Positions 11,723-22,619 are shown, counted from the stretch's first letter. The stretch is 33,234 bases of DNA from Pelargonium cotyledonis (GCA_036897625.1 JAYMTA010000255.1:1-33234); one strand, 5' to 3'. Notes: generated from the letters alone by a model not told the origin. Made by a program: numbers and translations.

Positions 11723-12300
11723 TGAAGAAACAGAGCAAAGCAAAGCAAATCAAAACAGAGCAAAAATGGTGGTTTCAATGAGAGGCTCTCTCTTTTTGGG
11801 AAAAGCTGACACAGTGTTGACTATCGAGTGATCGCACAGTCAAATAATGTTTGGACGGTCCTGATTTGACGGGACGTTGCCAAACATGGCATCGCATTTT
11901 CCGTAGCGGTTAAAAACTTGAGATTGAATATGGGCTGTTGGATGGTGGGAAGGTTGGGGTGGTGTGAGGAGTTTTAGGACGATCCGACGGTGGAGGTGTT
12001 AGGGAGCAGGTACACCCGGAGTGGTGACAATGTAAAGAGTAAATTATTATTATTTTTTTGTTGCTTTATCGAAAAATATTTAAATGTTTTTTTTAACGGC
12101 ACGCTTGCCTTTGGAAGTTGCGGGATTTTATGTTTATTTTTAATTTTTTTATTATTTATTTGAACTCTTTGAAGAGGAGGCCAGCGAGTATGGTCTTTTT
12201 GGGAGCAATCCTGTGAGGGAAGGTGCATGGATGTATGGTGTTTCTCGAGTCGTGGAGATGACACGTGGCAATAGTAGTCAAACTCAAGCTGACAATTTGT
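11723..12300 (-). promoter_or_regulatory. TMKL1 upstream region with ABRE-type G-box
   Basis: This is the presumed TMKL1 promoter and leader. ACACGTGGCA at 12261-12270 contains the classical ABA-response core CACGTGGC, about 540 bp upstream of the ATG. I found no convincing TATA box. Confidence 0.4.
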
Positions 12301-15000
12301 GAGTACGACGTGAAGTTAGAGAGTTTAATCTCGCATTTATTGTAATTGTGTCGTGTTTATGTTGAGTCCAACGTGCATGCACGATTGTTAGTCGTGTTGT
12401 GTCGCACACGGCACATTCATCGCACATTTAAGGGTGTAATTGTAGATTAAGTATAATAATATGCAAATCGAGTTGAGTCGTGTCCAGTCGTGTCGAATTG
12501 TTGTTTTTATCATACAGAATGTGTTTGACTGTGATCGTGTCAATCATGTGGGCAGTATCAGTGCATGTCATTTAGTTACCGTGTTAAACATGTCGTATTT
12601 TAAAACGTTAGGGGGTTTATCTTCACCAGTTCCACGCGGTTACTAAACATGCTATGTTTGTTTTCGACCATGCAACACACTATCATCTTTCACTTTACTG
12701 TCGGTGTGACATGGAATTTATCTAAGATATAAAGAGTTATCGGAGAACATTCATACATTCTTTATCTAATCTTGCAACGAATGAACGTGTAAAGTTTCAT
12801 TGGAACTTCCATTTGATAATTTAATGTCATCGATTTTCTTGAAAATTACACAAAGTACGTGAAAGTGAGTGAATAAATAATATAAAAATATCAATCTTGA
12901 CTCCAACGTTCTTTTTTTGTTGTTGCTATGACTGAATATGATAAACAAATCATATACATTACTTCAAATAAAACATATATCTTGAAACGTTTTGTGTGTG
13001 GCAGTCACTATTAAAGTGTTTTCATAAATGTAAAAATTACGTTGAATAGTTGTATTTAATTGGTGTGTATATATAATATTTTTATGGATTTGTTTTGACC
13101 TTAAAGCATACAAGATAAATTAAACATCTCTATACGTGGATACAATTTTAGATATTTTAATAATATTTTTACTGAAATTAAGAGTAACACATAGTTTAAA
13201 GTAATAAAATAAAAATATAACACTACTTTTAAAAATAAAGAATTTCAACTGTTATTAAACAATATGCATATATTGAAACAAATATTAATAGTAAATAATC
13301 ATGTATCGTTCTTTCGAATGTAAACTTGTTAGAAACATAAAATACGTAACAATACGCGGTGAAAAAGGAAATGGTTGAATGGTGGAGATGATATGAGATA
13401 TTGAGTGGGTCCTTACATGTTTGTGGGGGTGTGAGAGATACATATAAAAGAAAGCCAAAGAAAGAAGAGAAGGTGAGTACAAAATTTCAATCATATTTTG
13501 ATGTATGAGGAGAGACATTTTGATTATTGATAGGAAAAAATTTTCTATTTCTTTTCAAAGAATTTAATTTAGACAAAGAAAAAGTGTGCTTTAAAGATAG
13601 GAAGATAAGAGATGATAATAATAATGAAAATTTTGTAATGATTTCTCTTTTATTAGTGGTCTTTCACGTTGTAAAATTGTATGAAATATCATTTTAAATT
13701 GTTATTTTATTTTATTTTATTTTATTAAAGTATGTAAAGAACATAGGTAGGGAAGAGATCAAGTGTTGATCATATTTATGATCATTAAAAATAATTTGTG
13801 TAATAATAAGAAGCATTTAAATTTACTAAAAAGTCACCTTTGGTTGACAACTAATTAAAATAATTAGAAATTCATTTTACAATTAAATTAAACAGTTGAG
13901 GAAGAAACCAACTAAACTTGACAATATCTATAGCAAATAGAATCAGAGTTTGGTTCTATTCGGTTCTATTGACCCATCAACTTACCTCTTGTGACTTGAT
14001 TCTGTGAAGTTATTTACTTTTGACTTAAAATCAAGTTTGATATGATATCAAAGCATCACCGCTTATTTGATCTCCGAGGGAGAACGCTAAGATATGAAAA
14101 TAAATTTAACATAATATCAAAGTTGATTTTTGTATGATTTGAAGTTGAATCTGTTAGAGAAATAGAATTGGTTCTATCGGGTGCAATGACACGGATAATT
14201 TATTGGCCAAGGCGTGTTCTCCTAAAATTCCAAATTAAGTTTAACATAACATCAAATCTAAGTATAACGAGTCTAATGACTAGTCTGTCTTAATTTTTTT
14301 TTTCTTTTACATGATCCATATATTTCAATATTTGATTTGGAAGAAGACAAGATGTTCCACATAGACAAAAAGTTGAGACTTTGTCCTAACAAAAAAACAT
14401 ACAAGTAGCTTTAAGAAACTAGAAGGCTGGTTGGTTTCTCTTCTGTCTCTCCCAAAGTTCGTACACAAAGACATTGATGCTTGGTTGTACCATATAGTAT
14501 TTTTCCACTATAACATACTTGAAAAATTGGTGGGTTTTTGTTTTGTGAAGTGACAGAGACAGTGGCACTTTTTCGTATGTTTTTGTCGGATTTCTATGTC
14601 CACAAACAGATTCTGTTCTTAATTTCTTCATTCAAACACTCCAAAAAGTCTCTTGCAACACTCATAAATGAAGGACCCATCTCCTACTTTCGTTCATTTT
14701 TTGACGATCCGTGTAAACCTGTCGTGCTTAAAGTTGTTTATGTGTTAAACGATGTATAACATGATAATTAAATGAACTGTGTTGACACGATACGGTACAT
14801 TATGCATGATAGAATCAACACATTTGACACGACACGTTTGTAAACTTTCGGTCCAATCAATTCGTTTTCGGTTCAATGCATGATTTTCCTAAAATTCGGC
14901 CCGGACCGAATTTGGACCGATGCACACCCCAAGCTCCAATCTCACATAGTAATAATTGATGTGTGTACTAAAGCATATAGAGAGGGATAATTGTTGACTA
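12301..15000. other. AT-rich gene-poor region with transposon scraps
   Basis: No gene is supported here. Stretches at 12340-12500 and 14755-14840 share CGTGTCGTGT / ACACGACACG-type words that I associate with old non-autonomous DNA transposons. A stretch at 14840-14935 with CGGTCCAAT / GGACCGAAT / GGACCGATGCACACC resembles the end of a fold-back element. None has clear terminal repeats, so no element is delimited. Confidence 0.45.
13703..13727. repeat. (TTTTA)5 microsatellite
   Basis: Five uninterrupted units of a five-base A/T repeat lie in intergenic DNA. Confidence 0.85.
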
Positions 15001-16220
15001 GTGAAAAGGCTATCCAAGAACGATGATCTCACTATCACCATTCACTTATTGATTTACAAGAACAGAGAAATCAATGGCCTTTTCTTTTCAAAACAAAACC
15101 AAAAACTAGAATCATGTTTGGGCAAGTGGTTAGGGTTTGATAGAATATATCGATGCATGTGTCTCAAGTACATGTGTTACAGACACTTGCATACGTAGTT
15201 CCAGACGTTTACAAGCGAGTTAAACAAGACACAACAGTTGAAAAAAGAAACGGAAAAGTAGAATTTGGTGGCCAACGACACCCATCGGTGCAACTTTCCA
15301 GTTGCAGACATGTGTCGGTCTTGAATAAACTTCGAGTGTGCCATCTTCCTATTCTACTTTCTACAATCGTCGTTTTAGTTTAATCACTATCATATCGAGA
15401 AACTCAGAAAAATCAAATAGCCCAGTTTTGCAGAATCAGAAACAAGATTGAGTAACTAACAAGGTGTTTTATGTTCTGTTGATCTTGTTCAGCATGTAAG
15501 GGACATAGTCATTAGGACTCTGATTTTTCACCTACACATTATTAGATTCTTTCACATGCATGACATGCCTAAAGAAATCAAATAAACAAAGCATGGTTCA
15601 TGTCAAGCTTCTAAATTATGAAATGCCTGTAATGAAGACCAACTCAAAAAAATTCAAATCCACTGTTCTGAAGACACAAAGTAACATGCATCATTGTATT
15701 TACATAAAAAAGGTCAAGAAAAAACATTCCAAAGAGTACTATCTTTCTTGGATCCCATTAACCTTAATTTAACCACTTAATCATTTGTACATTCAACAGC
15801 CGGTTCTTTAATTTTCCCCCGGTATTCACCACAGGTAATTCTCATCCGTTTTATGACAAACATAATGGTTCGGAGAAAGTTTTGAGGTAGACATGTGTTG
15901 TAAAAAATAAGTTTTGAGTAATCATATGCAAAATAGACATAGTTTAGGGGAGGTATATGCCATTTACTACCCTAATGCGAATTGAAGTTTGTGGTAGAGA
16001 ACTTTTCATTAAGACAAAATGATTGCCTGTCATTTAAGCAATGCACCTCTTAAAACGAGTAATTTAACCAGGCTACAATTATTCGTATGTAAACAAACTG
16101 GAAACATATCGTAACAAGTCATGTATCGAATCAAAGCATTTGAAATGGTTATGCTATATCTCTGAGATTAATTCAACCATAAATGCAACTGAACATAGTT
16201 TACAAAGGTAAGGTAAGGAA
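15001..16220. other. Region downstream of LPA66
   Basis: This region contains the LPA66 3' UTR at its right end. Small open frames (for example around 15153-15383) lie over an imperfect hairpin and show no domain. No other feature is supported. Confidence 0.5.
15255..15360. repeat. Imperfect hairpin (inverted repeat)
   Basis: Outer arms AAAGTAGAAT (15255-15264) and ATTCTACTTT (15351-15360) are exact inverted repeats. Just inside, GGTGGC pairs with GCCATC allowing one G-U. Further in, CGACAC (15276-15281) pairs with GTGTCG (15312-15317), and GCAACT-TTCC-AGTTGC (15290-15305) closes the loop. It could be a short fold-back transposon or the stem of a transcribed hairpin. Confidence 0.55.
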
Positions 16221-18122
16221 TTACCAGTAGTCCATGCAAGAGCATTTTCCATCCTCAAAATGGTGAAAGCGCTTTCGATCCCTCACAATAATCTTCCGAT
16301 TGTACAGTTTCGAAACTAGTTTTAGTGATGAGTGACAGTCATCGCATATTCGCAAGTTCTTGACAATTCGAAGTGGTGTCCCGGGGCTTGTACTGATTAG
16401 CCCAAAGGCAGTTGCAATCTTCTCGCTATGATGATATAGCTTGTGTTCTTTGTCGTGTTCATCTAAGTTGAGCAACACTTGTGTGGTATCCGGTTTATAG
16501 CCTGCCAAACTCAATGAACTCGACATTTCCTCCAACATTAGATGGATTTTTTCGGCTTTGGGATGAGAGTCATCTTCGACAAGGTACTCGTGAATCGCTC
16601 CATCAAGCTCAATCCAACTGCACCCGGGATCTTTCCTTATGTCCATTTCCTTCATTGCTAACCTAACTTCTGCAACTGCCTCCCAATTTCCAGAAGCAGC
16701 ATACATATTCGACAGAGCAACATATGATCCACTATCATCCGGGGATGAATTCATCAAGATTCGTGCTATACGCTTACCCATCTCAACATTTCCATGAGTT
16801 TTACAAGCGCCAAGAAGTGCTTTCCAAATCACATCATCTGGTTTCATCGGCATATTTATTATAAGCTCTTCAGCTTCCCTCAGAAGCCCAGCACGACCTA
16901 AGAGATCAACCATACACCCGTAATGTTCAAGTCTAGGCTCCAAACCAACAACGTTAACCATGTGGTTGAAGAAAAATCTTCCCTCATCAACCAAACCGGC
17001 ATGACTACAACCACTCAAGACCCCAATATACGTAACATCGCTAGGACTAACTCCAGCCTGTTCCATCATTGTGAAATAATCAAGAACATCTTTTCCCCGA
17101 CCATGCATAGCGAGCCCCCCAATGAGAGTGTTCCAAGTAATCGGATTCTTCTTAGGTAGCCTCTTGAAGACCTGAAGAGCCTTCTCAATGCTGCCACATT
17201 TAGAATACATATCAACCAAAGCAGAACCGAGAACATCATCAATCAAAATCTTGTTTCTCTCCGCATACAAATAGACCCAATTACCCAATTCAAGTGCCCC
17301 AAGTCGGGAAATTGCAGGAAGAACACTAACCAAAGTCACATAATTCGGGCTCACATCTCCCATCTGCATCTCCCGGAACATCTCCACAGCCTCCATAAAC
17401 TGCCCATTTTGCGCACAACCCGATATTAGAACATTCCATGACACCACACTTCTTTGAGGCATTTCATCGAACAGCTTCCGGGCAGCTCTAAAATCACCAA
17501 CTCTCACATACCCATCAATCATCACATTCCACAAAACCACAATTCCCTCCCTTTTCCTCTCATCCCTCACCAAACCATCTCTCTTATCTCTCACATTCCT
17601 TTCGAACAACACACGAGCATCCTCCATAGCTCCACACATCATATACATCCGAACCAGATTGCTAACCACAAACTCATCACCCTCCAATCCGTACTTCAAA
17701 ACCATCCCATGAACTTGCTTCCCCTCTTCGATCCTCGCCGTCCGAGCACACGATTTCAACACCGAAGGGAACGTGAACCTATTGGGTTCCACAAAGTCGC
17801 GGCGGAGCATTTCGTCGAACACTTGCAGGGCCTCCAGAGGGCCGTCTCTGGCTTCGGAAAGTGCCCTGATGATGGTGTTCCAGGAAAAGCAATTGGGTTC
17901 TCGCATTTGGCGGAAAATCTTGCGCGCGTAGCGGAGGTCGGAGAGTGCGCAGGATTTGAGGAGCTCGGCGGCGGCGAGAGGGTCGTGGATTTGGCCGGAT
18001 TTGATGAAGGTGGCGTGGAGTTGGGCCAAGTCTCTGATGGATCGGCATGACGAGAATTGTGGGAAGAGCGATGATGGGTGAGATGGTGAAGCTGTGGGTC
18101 TGTAGATTGCTGTTGAGTTCAT
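16221..18122 (-). CDS. LPA66: DYW-class PPR protein, plastid psbF RNA-editing factor
   Basis: This intronless gene encodes 633 residues from the ATG at 18122. A Ser/Pro-rich N-terminus suits plastid import. PLS-type PPR repeats follow (for example VVSWNVLISGCAQNGQFMEAVEMFREM), then the E/E+ region and a full DYW deaminase domain. The zinc signature is present: HSE (565-567) and CDDC (593-596); the protein ends in MDYW. The whole length aligns with Arabidopsis LPA66 (At5g48910), which is needed for C-to-U editing of plastid psbF and so for photosystem II accumulation. An in-frame ATG at 18299 would add 59 residues of low-complexity Asn/Lys-rich sequence; I prefer 18122 because homology and a transit-like sequence begin there. 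A broken copy of its 5' part lies at 21958-22164. Confidence 0.94.
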   Translation of the reverse strand: MNSTAIYRPTASPSHPSSLFPQFSSCRSIRDLAQLHATFIKSGQIHDPLAAAELLKSCALSDLRYARKIFRQMREPNCFSWNTIIRALSEARDGPLEALQVFDEMLRRDFVEPNRFTFPSVLKSCARTARIEEGKQVHGMVLKYGLEGDEFVVSNLVRMYMMCGAMEDARVLFERNVRDKRDGLVRDERKREGIVVLWNVMIDGYVRVGDFRAARKLFDEMPQRSVVSWNVLISGCAQNGQFMEAVEMFREMQMGDVSPNYVTLVSVLPAISRLGALELGNWVYLYAERNKILIDDVLGSALVDMYSKCGSIEKALQVFKRLPKKNPITWNTLIGGLAMHGRGKDVLDYFTMMEQAGVSPSDVTYIGVLSGCSHAGLVDEGRFFFNHMVNVVGLEPRLEHYGCMVDLLGRAGLLREAEELIINMPMKPDDVIWKALLGACKTHGNVEMGKRIARILMNSSPDDSGSYVALSNMYAASGNWEAVAEVRLAMKEMDIRKDPGCSWIELDGAIHEYLVEDDSHPKAEKIHLMLEEMSSSLSLAGYKPDTTQVLLNLDEHDKEHKLYHHSEKIATAFGLISTSPGTPLRIVKNLRICDDCHSSLKLVSKLYNRKIIVRDRKRFHHFEDGKCSCMDYW

Positions 18123-18943
18123 CAACTCTCTGATTCTGAGTCTGTGGATAAGGTTTTTGGCACAATGTTGAAGTTTCAGTTTCAGTTTTAAGGTTGACGA
18201 GATAGTGTTTTGGTTTGATTGCAAACGATTGTTTCGATTTATGTTTGACTTGTTGATCTGCGAATCGAGTAGTTCATTAGTGGATTTTGAGTCGGACATC
18301 TGGCATTGGAATGCTTCTAATGCTCGATTTGTATTATTATATCTGACAAAACGGATTGTAGGCTTATACAAGTTGAGCCAAAAAGCGCAAGTGCTGTATG
18401 TAGTTCTTGTTAGGTTAGTTGATTTTGAGTCAATGGCCTGACATTAAGATACTTCAAATTCCCGACATGTATTACTATACCTGGCAATGCTGATCACGGG
18501 CCTAAATGGGTTGAGCAACAAAGACGCACATATTTTATTGACCTATTTTTAGTCAGTTCTAACATGTCTCGTCACTCAGTAGAAAAGATTAGCACTGCTA
18601 AGAAGTTGCAAAATATGAATGCGTTGAGTTTGTTGACCCGTCCCATTTATGGCAAGCAGCTCGAGTTGACGTCTTTGCTATTTGCTGATTCAATATAAAG
18701 TTCCTTTAATGTTAAAAGAAGAATTCAAACACATTGTAACTTTCTCTTTTGTTCTTGTTTTGGCATTTACCATACAGACTGCTATGAACTTTACATGTTC
18801 AAGAGAACTCAGAACCAAAACAAAACAAAGTGGTATTATATATTGTTCAGCTATACAAAATTCACTGGTTATATCCAAAATTTCAAGCAAAATACCCACA
18901 AAAACTGTAGGGAATGATCCTGAGCCAGCAACGTGCGTGCTCG
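18123..18943. other. Spacer between LPA66 and the plastid membrane protein gene
   Basis: The spacer holds the LPA66 promoter/leader and the 3' UTR of the next gene on the same strand. It includes a degenerate tandem duplication, listed separately. No other gene is seen. Confidence 0.6.
18283..18530. repeat. Degenerate ~138-bp tandem duplication upstream of LPA66
   Basis: GATTTTGAGTC at 18283 recurs at 18421. The following about 110 bp match in outline (ATGTATTACTATA versus TTGTATTATTATA, GGGTTGAGCAACAAAGACGCA versus the AGTTGAGCCAAAAAGCGCA region). Divergence is high, so the duplication is old. Confidence 0.6.
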
Positions 18944-21900
18944 TCACTTGTATTTTTCCATAATTCTTCTTGCTTCTTCGAGACTGTCCTCCCCGGAGGC
19001 GGTCCCGCCACCCCCTCCTCCACCACCTCTCGGGCCTTCGTCCTTGTTTAATGCTATGAATATGAAGTATACAAGTCCAATGGTTGCCTGGTAAACAAAC
19101 CGAACGCTTATCAACATGCGCTGAACAATATAATGCTTCTAGTTATAGATCGCTAGTTGAACAATATAATGCTTATCAACATGAAGTAGTCTTAAGTTTT
19201 ATAAAAGTGAGGATTTAGGGACAGAGGAAGTATTAGGGAAAACATGGGCTATTAGTTAAATAAAGAAAATGGACAAACCAACGTAGAATCAATAACACCG
19301 AGTACTGAGCAGAATGGATAAACTAATTTCATTGGAAAATGGCAATGGAATCATCAACCTCAAATCTTCATAGGTCGAAAAGAGACGAAAACATACCAAC
19401 ATAAAGAAAGCAGTTGAGAGGAATGACTTGAGTACAAATAGCGATATGGCCAACATAACAAAGGTTACAGAAACCTTGGCAATCGGTCTTGGTACTGAGT
19501 CCTAACACCAGAAAAAACAAGACGCACACAAAGATTAAGAACCGAAAAAGGAAAAAAAAAAAAAAAAAACTGCTCTAGATATAACATAACAACCTAGCAA
19601 CAAGTTTCGGGGTAAAATAAACTTACCGGTACGAATGCAGTTCCAGCCTCGATTCCATCTTTACCAACCTTCCAAGCTGTTTGAAGAACTACTCACACAA
19701 ATTATGACTAAAGTCAGCACAAAATGCGTGTACACTGTACCCAACTTGATATTAGTATCGGTACACATATTAACTTGGGACTTAAGCCACAACCGTGGAA
19801 ACATCACATACAGAATCAAATGTTGACGCTTAACGCTGGATCTTTCAAGATAATATGCATCTCCTCAAACTGAAACAATAAAACTAGAAGTGCAAAAAAA
19901 GCACTCGATATAAATCAAGAACTGCATGGTCAAGTCAAACGAATATCTTATGATCCTAGAAACAAGATTATACCATCATCTAAGCAACAATTACTAGAAG
20001 CTAATATCCAAAACACCCAACACTGAAAAAGCAAATATAAGCAAAAAATTGTTCATAATTGCTCCCGGATTATTCACTCGAGCAACATAAATTTACATAT
20101 TGTATACAAATGAAACATCAACATGCTTATTAATGATAGATTGCATTCTGCCCTAAATTATAATTTTGACATTATCAATAAGTTTCAGTTAAATCCTACC
20201 AGAAAAAACAAAGAAAAAAAAAAAAAAACTCCTTATTTTCACAGTACCAACTGAAACCAATACTCTCACAACGAATCCAAAAAAGCCCACAAGAAAACAA
20301 CAATCAGAGATAATAAAAAAAAAAACTAACCCCAAATGAATCTATTGAGAAAATGAATCAAACCCATTTAAGAAAAACACACAAACAGTAAGAGATGCTC
20401 GCCTTTCAAGAATACTATAATATGGGCCTGCTTAAAGCTTTTGGGCTCATAGTCTTTAGTGTTTTGGTGCGGGTTGGAAAGCCCTAAACTCAGATCTGAC
20501 CCCAAAATATTGTTGGTTTCGGGTAGAGATGATGATTTTACGAGTAAAATGTGTGAGCTCATGCGGTCTTGTCTGACCGAAAATGATCTGATCTATATTA
20601 TGCCGTTCGAAACAACAAAAATATGGATCGTGTTTTGGGTGCTAGCGGATATGAGTTTGACTTGTCGGTTTTGGATAAGTTTAGCACAACTTGCTAGAAA
20701 AACTATTAGAACAAGGATATAGGAGCAAGTAGGCTGTATAGGTGAATGTTGATGTCGAAAAATCGAAAGTTGATATGCTATCATTACAATCAAAAAGCCG
20801 AGAAAATACTAAATAGAATTGATTCGTCCTTCCCTCTAGATCTATGCTAGATTCGTGCATACCCCGCATTTCGTTCAATTAAAGGATATCCCAATCTATA
20901 ACTTTTGTTCACAAAAAGACTTGTAGTAATCCAAAGACCATACAACAAGTATACTACAAAGTGGCATGGCACAAACAGTTTCAGAGGAAGCAATCTCATA
21001 TAATTCAATCACAGCTCAATATTGTATAACAATATATGTATAGAAGCAGTTGCAATATGCCAATATCTCTTAATTATGAAATTTAATAATATAGAGCTAC
21101 AAGCTTTTTAGGAAAGCATAAACTTCATTAATCAAACAACATAAGACAAAGCATTCGGGAAAGCCACTACTAACTCCTTGGCATCAAATTTGTTACTCTA
21201 AATTCAATCCATCTTCAAGTGATGTCTAGGGACGAGGCTTTGTTCTCGGGAGATCAATTGCGATGGAAACCTGGAGCGGCATTGTTGTGAAGGAATTAGT
21301 TGTGAATCAACTTCTTGTTCAATCGTTGCGTAATAATCTTGAACTTGTGCGTGAAACGCATCAATCTCTGCCATTATTGTATAAAACTCTTCCATCTTTG
21401 AAATATTTGGTTTAGAAGAGTGAAATTCTGGCTCGATCTCTGCAAGTAATCTGTCAACATGTGCAATTATTTTTGCCTGGCCTGCAAACTTTGAAAGTTC
21501 GAGCACTTCACAGTACTCTGAATGATATACGTGAATCTCTGCCATCTTCGAAAGGCATTGAAACAAAGCCGAATACAATTCTTCAGTGGTTTTCATTGTA
21601 CTTGAATGAATTTTCAAACCTAATTAAGGCAGACTAGATTTTCTGTGGCGTATTGCTCTCTAGGTGGACACCTTAGTTATAGTAAGAGCTCTATCCTAAT
21701 TCCTAACCTATTTGGGCACTTAATTTGTAATTCACAAGGATTTCTTATTTCAATTTTTGCATCATGTTACTGGATTACTTATTCACTTCAATAATCCAAT
21801 AAACACACTAAATCAATTTCAACACCGTCACAAACCCCACCCCACCCGACGCAATGAGATTAGAACCCACAACCTATGGGACAAATTAAATTTATCATCT

Positions 21901-22619
21901 TCGGTCACAATCTTTTATTGGGATTCTCTAATTTATATTATTCACCAAATTCACATAATTTCGTCGAACACTTGCAGGGCCTCCAGAGGGTCGCCTCTAT
22001 ATTTAGAAAGTGCCCTGACAATGGTGTTCCAGGAAAAGCATTTGGAGGAAAAGCTTGCGCGCGTAGCTTAGGTTGGAGAGTGCGCAGGATTGTGGGAAGA
22101 GCGATGAGGGGTGAGATGGTGAAGCTGTGGGTCTGAAGATTGTTGTTGAGTTCATTAACTCTCTAATGATAAATTGCATTATGCCCTAGATTATAATTTG
22201 ACACTATCAACAAATTTCAGTTGAATCATACAAAAAAGAGAGCTCCTTTTTCACAATAACAACTGAAACCAATACTCTAACAATGAGAATCCAAAAAACC
22301 CAAAAGAAAACAACAATCAGAGGTCACAAACACAAACACCAAATGAACCTATTGCAAAAATGAATCAAACCCATTTAAGAAAAACACACAAACAGTCAGA
22401 GAGAAGCTTGCCTTTCACGAAATTGGACTGCGCGGCGAAGACAACAGGCGTGTGGCGTGGTTTTTGAGGTCTGAGAGGCTTGAATTGAGTTTTTGAAGGC
22501 AGAGACAGAGACCGGGAAGAGAGAAATCGATAGTGAGTGAGGTTTAGGGTTTGATTTCTGTGGGATTTCGGGAAAATTGAGCAGAAGCTGTGGAGGATTA
22601 TCGAAGAAGCCATTACCAT
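18944..22619 (-). CDS. Small plastid-targeted two-pass membrane protein
   Basis: Four minus-strand exons join in frame: 22619-22412, 19676-19627, 19501-19397 and 19087-18944, giving 168 residues (a second ATG at 22613 would give 166). Exon 1 encodes a Ser/Arg-rich transit peptide without acidic residues. The mature part holds WKVGKDGIEAGTAFVP, DSVPRPIAKV, two hydrophobic helices at about 95-111 and 113-134, a Gly-rich linker (GPRG then a G run) and an amphipathic end EDSLEEARRIMEKYK. It is probably an envelope or thylakoid protein; I cannot assign a function. Intron 1 starts with GC instead of GT (AAAG|GCAAGC), and phase continuity (AAA G|CT TGG) supports this. Intron 1 is 2,735 bp and contains a partial duplicate of the gene's own 5' region. 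The exon 1 to exon 2 link is inferred; exons 2-4 are very likely contiguous. Confidence 0.82.
20131..20800 (-). pseudogene. Copy A of plastid gene 5' region, exon 1 deleted
   Basis: 20131-20408 matches 22163-22418 (the intron start next to exon 1): shared words include AACTGAAACCAATACTCT, AAACCCATTTAAGAAAAACA and GCCTTTCA. 20415 to about 20705 matches 22804 to about 23115 (the promoter side): shared words include TATGGGCCTGCTTAAA, TTTACGAGTAAAATGTG and CAACTTGCTAGAA. The roughly 390 bp corresponding to 22418-22803, with exon 1 and core promoter, are missing in this copy. Weaker similarity continues to about 20800. Confidence 0.85.
21204..21596 (-). CDS. 130-residue helical ORF inside intron 1
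   Basis: The frame runs from the ATG at 21596 to a stop at 21204. The predicted protein is acidic to neutral and mostly helical. It contains two related segments beginning MAEI (MAEIHVYHSEYCEVL and MAEIDAFHAQVQDYY), so it may hold an internal repeat, and ends in a basic Gln/Ser/Arg-rich tail. It has no signal peptide or transmembrane helix. I do not recognise a family. The length and even composition in AT-rich DNA make it better than random, but it could be a fragment of a larger gene captured in the duplication gap. Confidence 0.35.
   Translation of the reverse strand: MKTTEELYSALFQCLSKMAEIHVYHSEYCEVLELSKFAGQAKIIAHVDRLLAEIEPEFHSSKPNISKMEEFYTIMAEIDAFHAQVQDYYATIEQEVDSQLIPSQQCRSRFPSQLISREQSLVPRHHLKMD
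21958..22164 (-). pseudogene. Truncated LPA66 5' fragment
   Basis: This corresponds to 17809-18128 of the LPA66 gene, same orientation, including the start codon (22155-22153). It carries substitutions, a 13-bp deletion (the equivalent of a stretch within 17893-17906) that shifts the frame, and a deletion of about 95-100 bp in the N-terminal coding region. At its right end the LPA66 sequence stops at ACTCTCT and joins directly to the equivalent of 20132 in the plastid gene's intron 1, so about 2 kb including exons 2-4 of that gene are missing. It cannot make a PPR protein. Confidence 0.9.

Larger units (their letters stand above)
19677..22411 (-). other. Intron 1 with internal duplicate and ORF
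   Basis: This 2.7-kb intron contains, reading along the + strand: the exon-1-less copy A of the gene's 5' flank (20131 to about 20800), a 130-codon open frame (21204-21596, minus), and the broken LPA66 fragment (21958-22164). The right copy of the intron start then runs from 22165 to exon 1. Several A-runs (for example 19550-19570 and around 20215) lie near its left part. Confidence 0.7.

Noticed and set aside
11723..11743. TMKL1 start at 11743
   Set aside because: The codon is TTG, not ATG; the ATG at 11722 opens a clear signal peptide.
12340..14935. hAT- or Mutator-like elements from ACACGACACG and GGACCGA words
   Set aside because: No terminal inverted repeats or target duplications could be delimited.
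17454..18050. 198-codon plus-strand frame antisense to LPA66
   Set aside because: Mirror of a strongly conserved PPR frame; no independent support.
16221..18371. 716-residue reading of the PPR gene starting at 18371
   Set aside because: That start is a TTG codon; homology and a transit-like N-terminus begin at the ATG at 18122.
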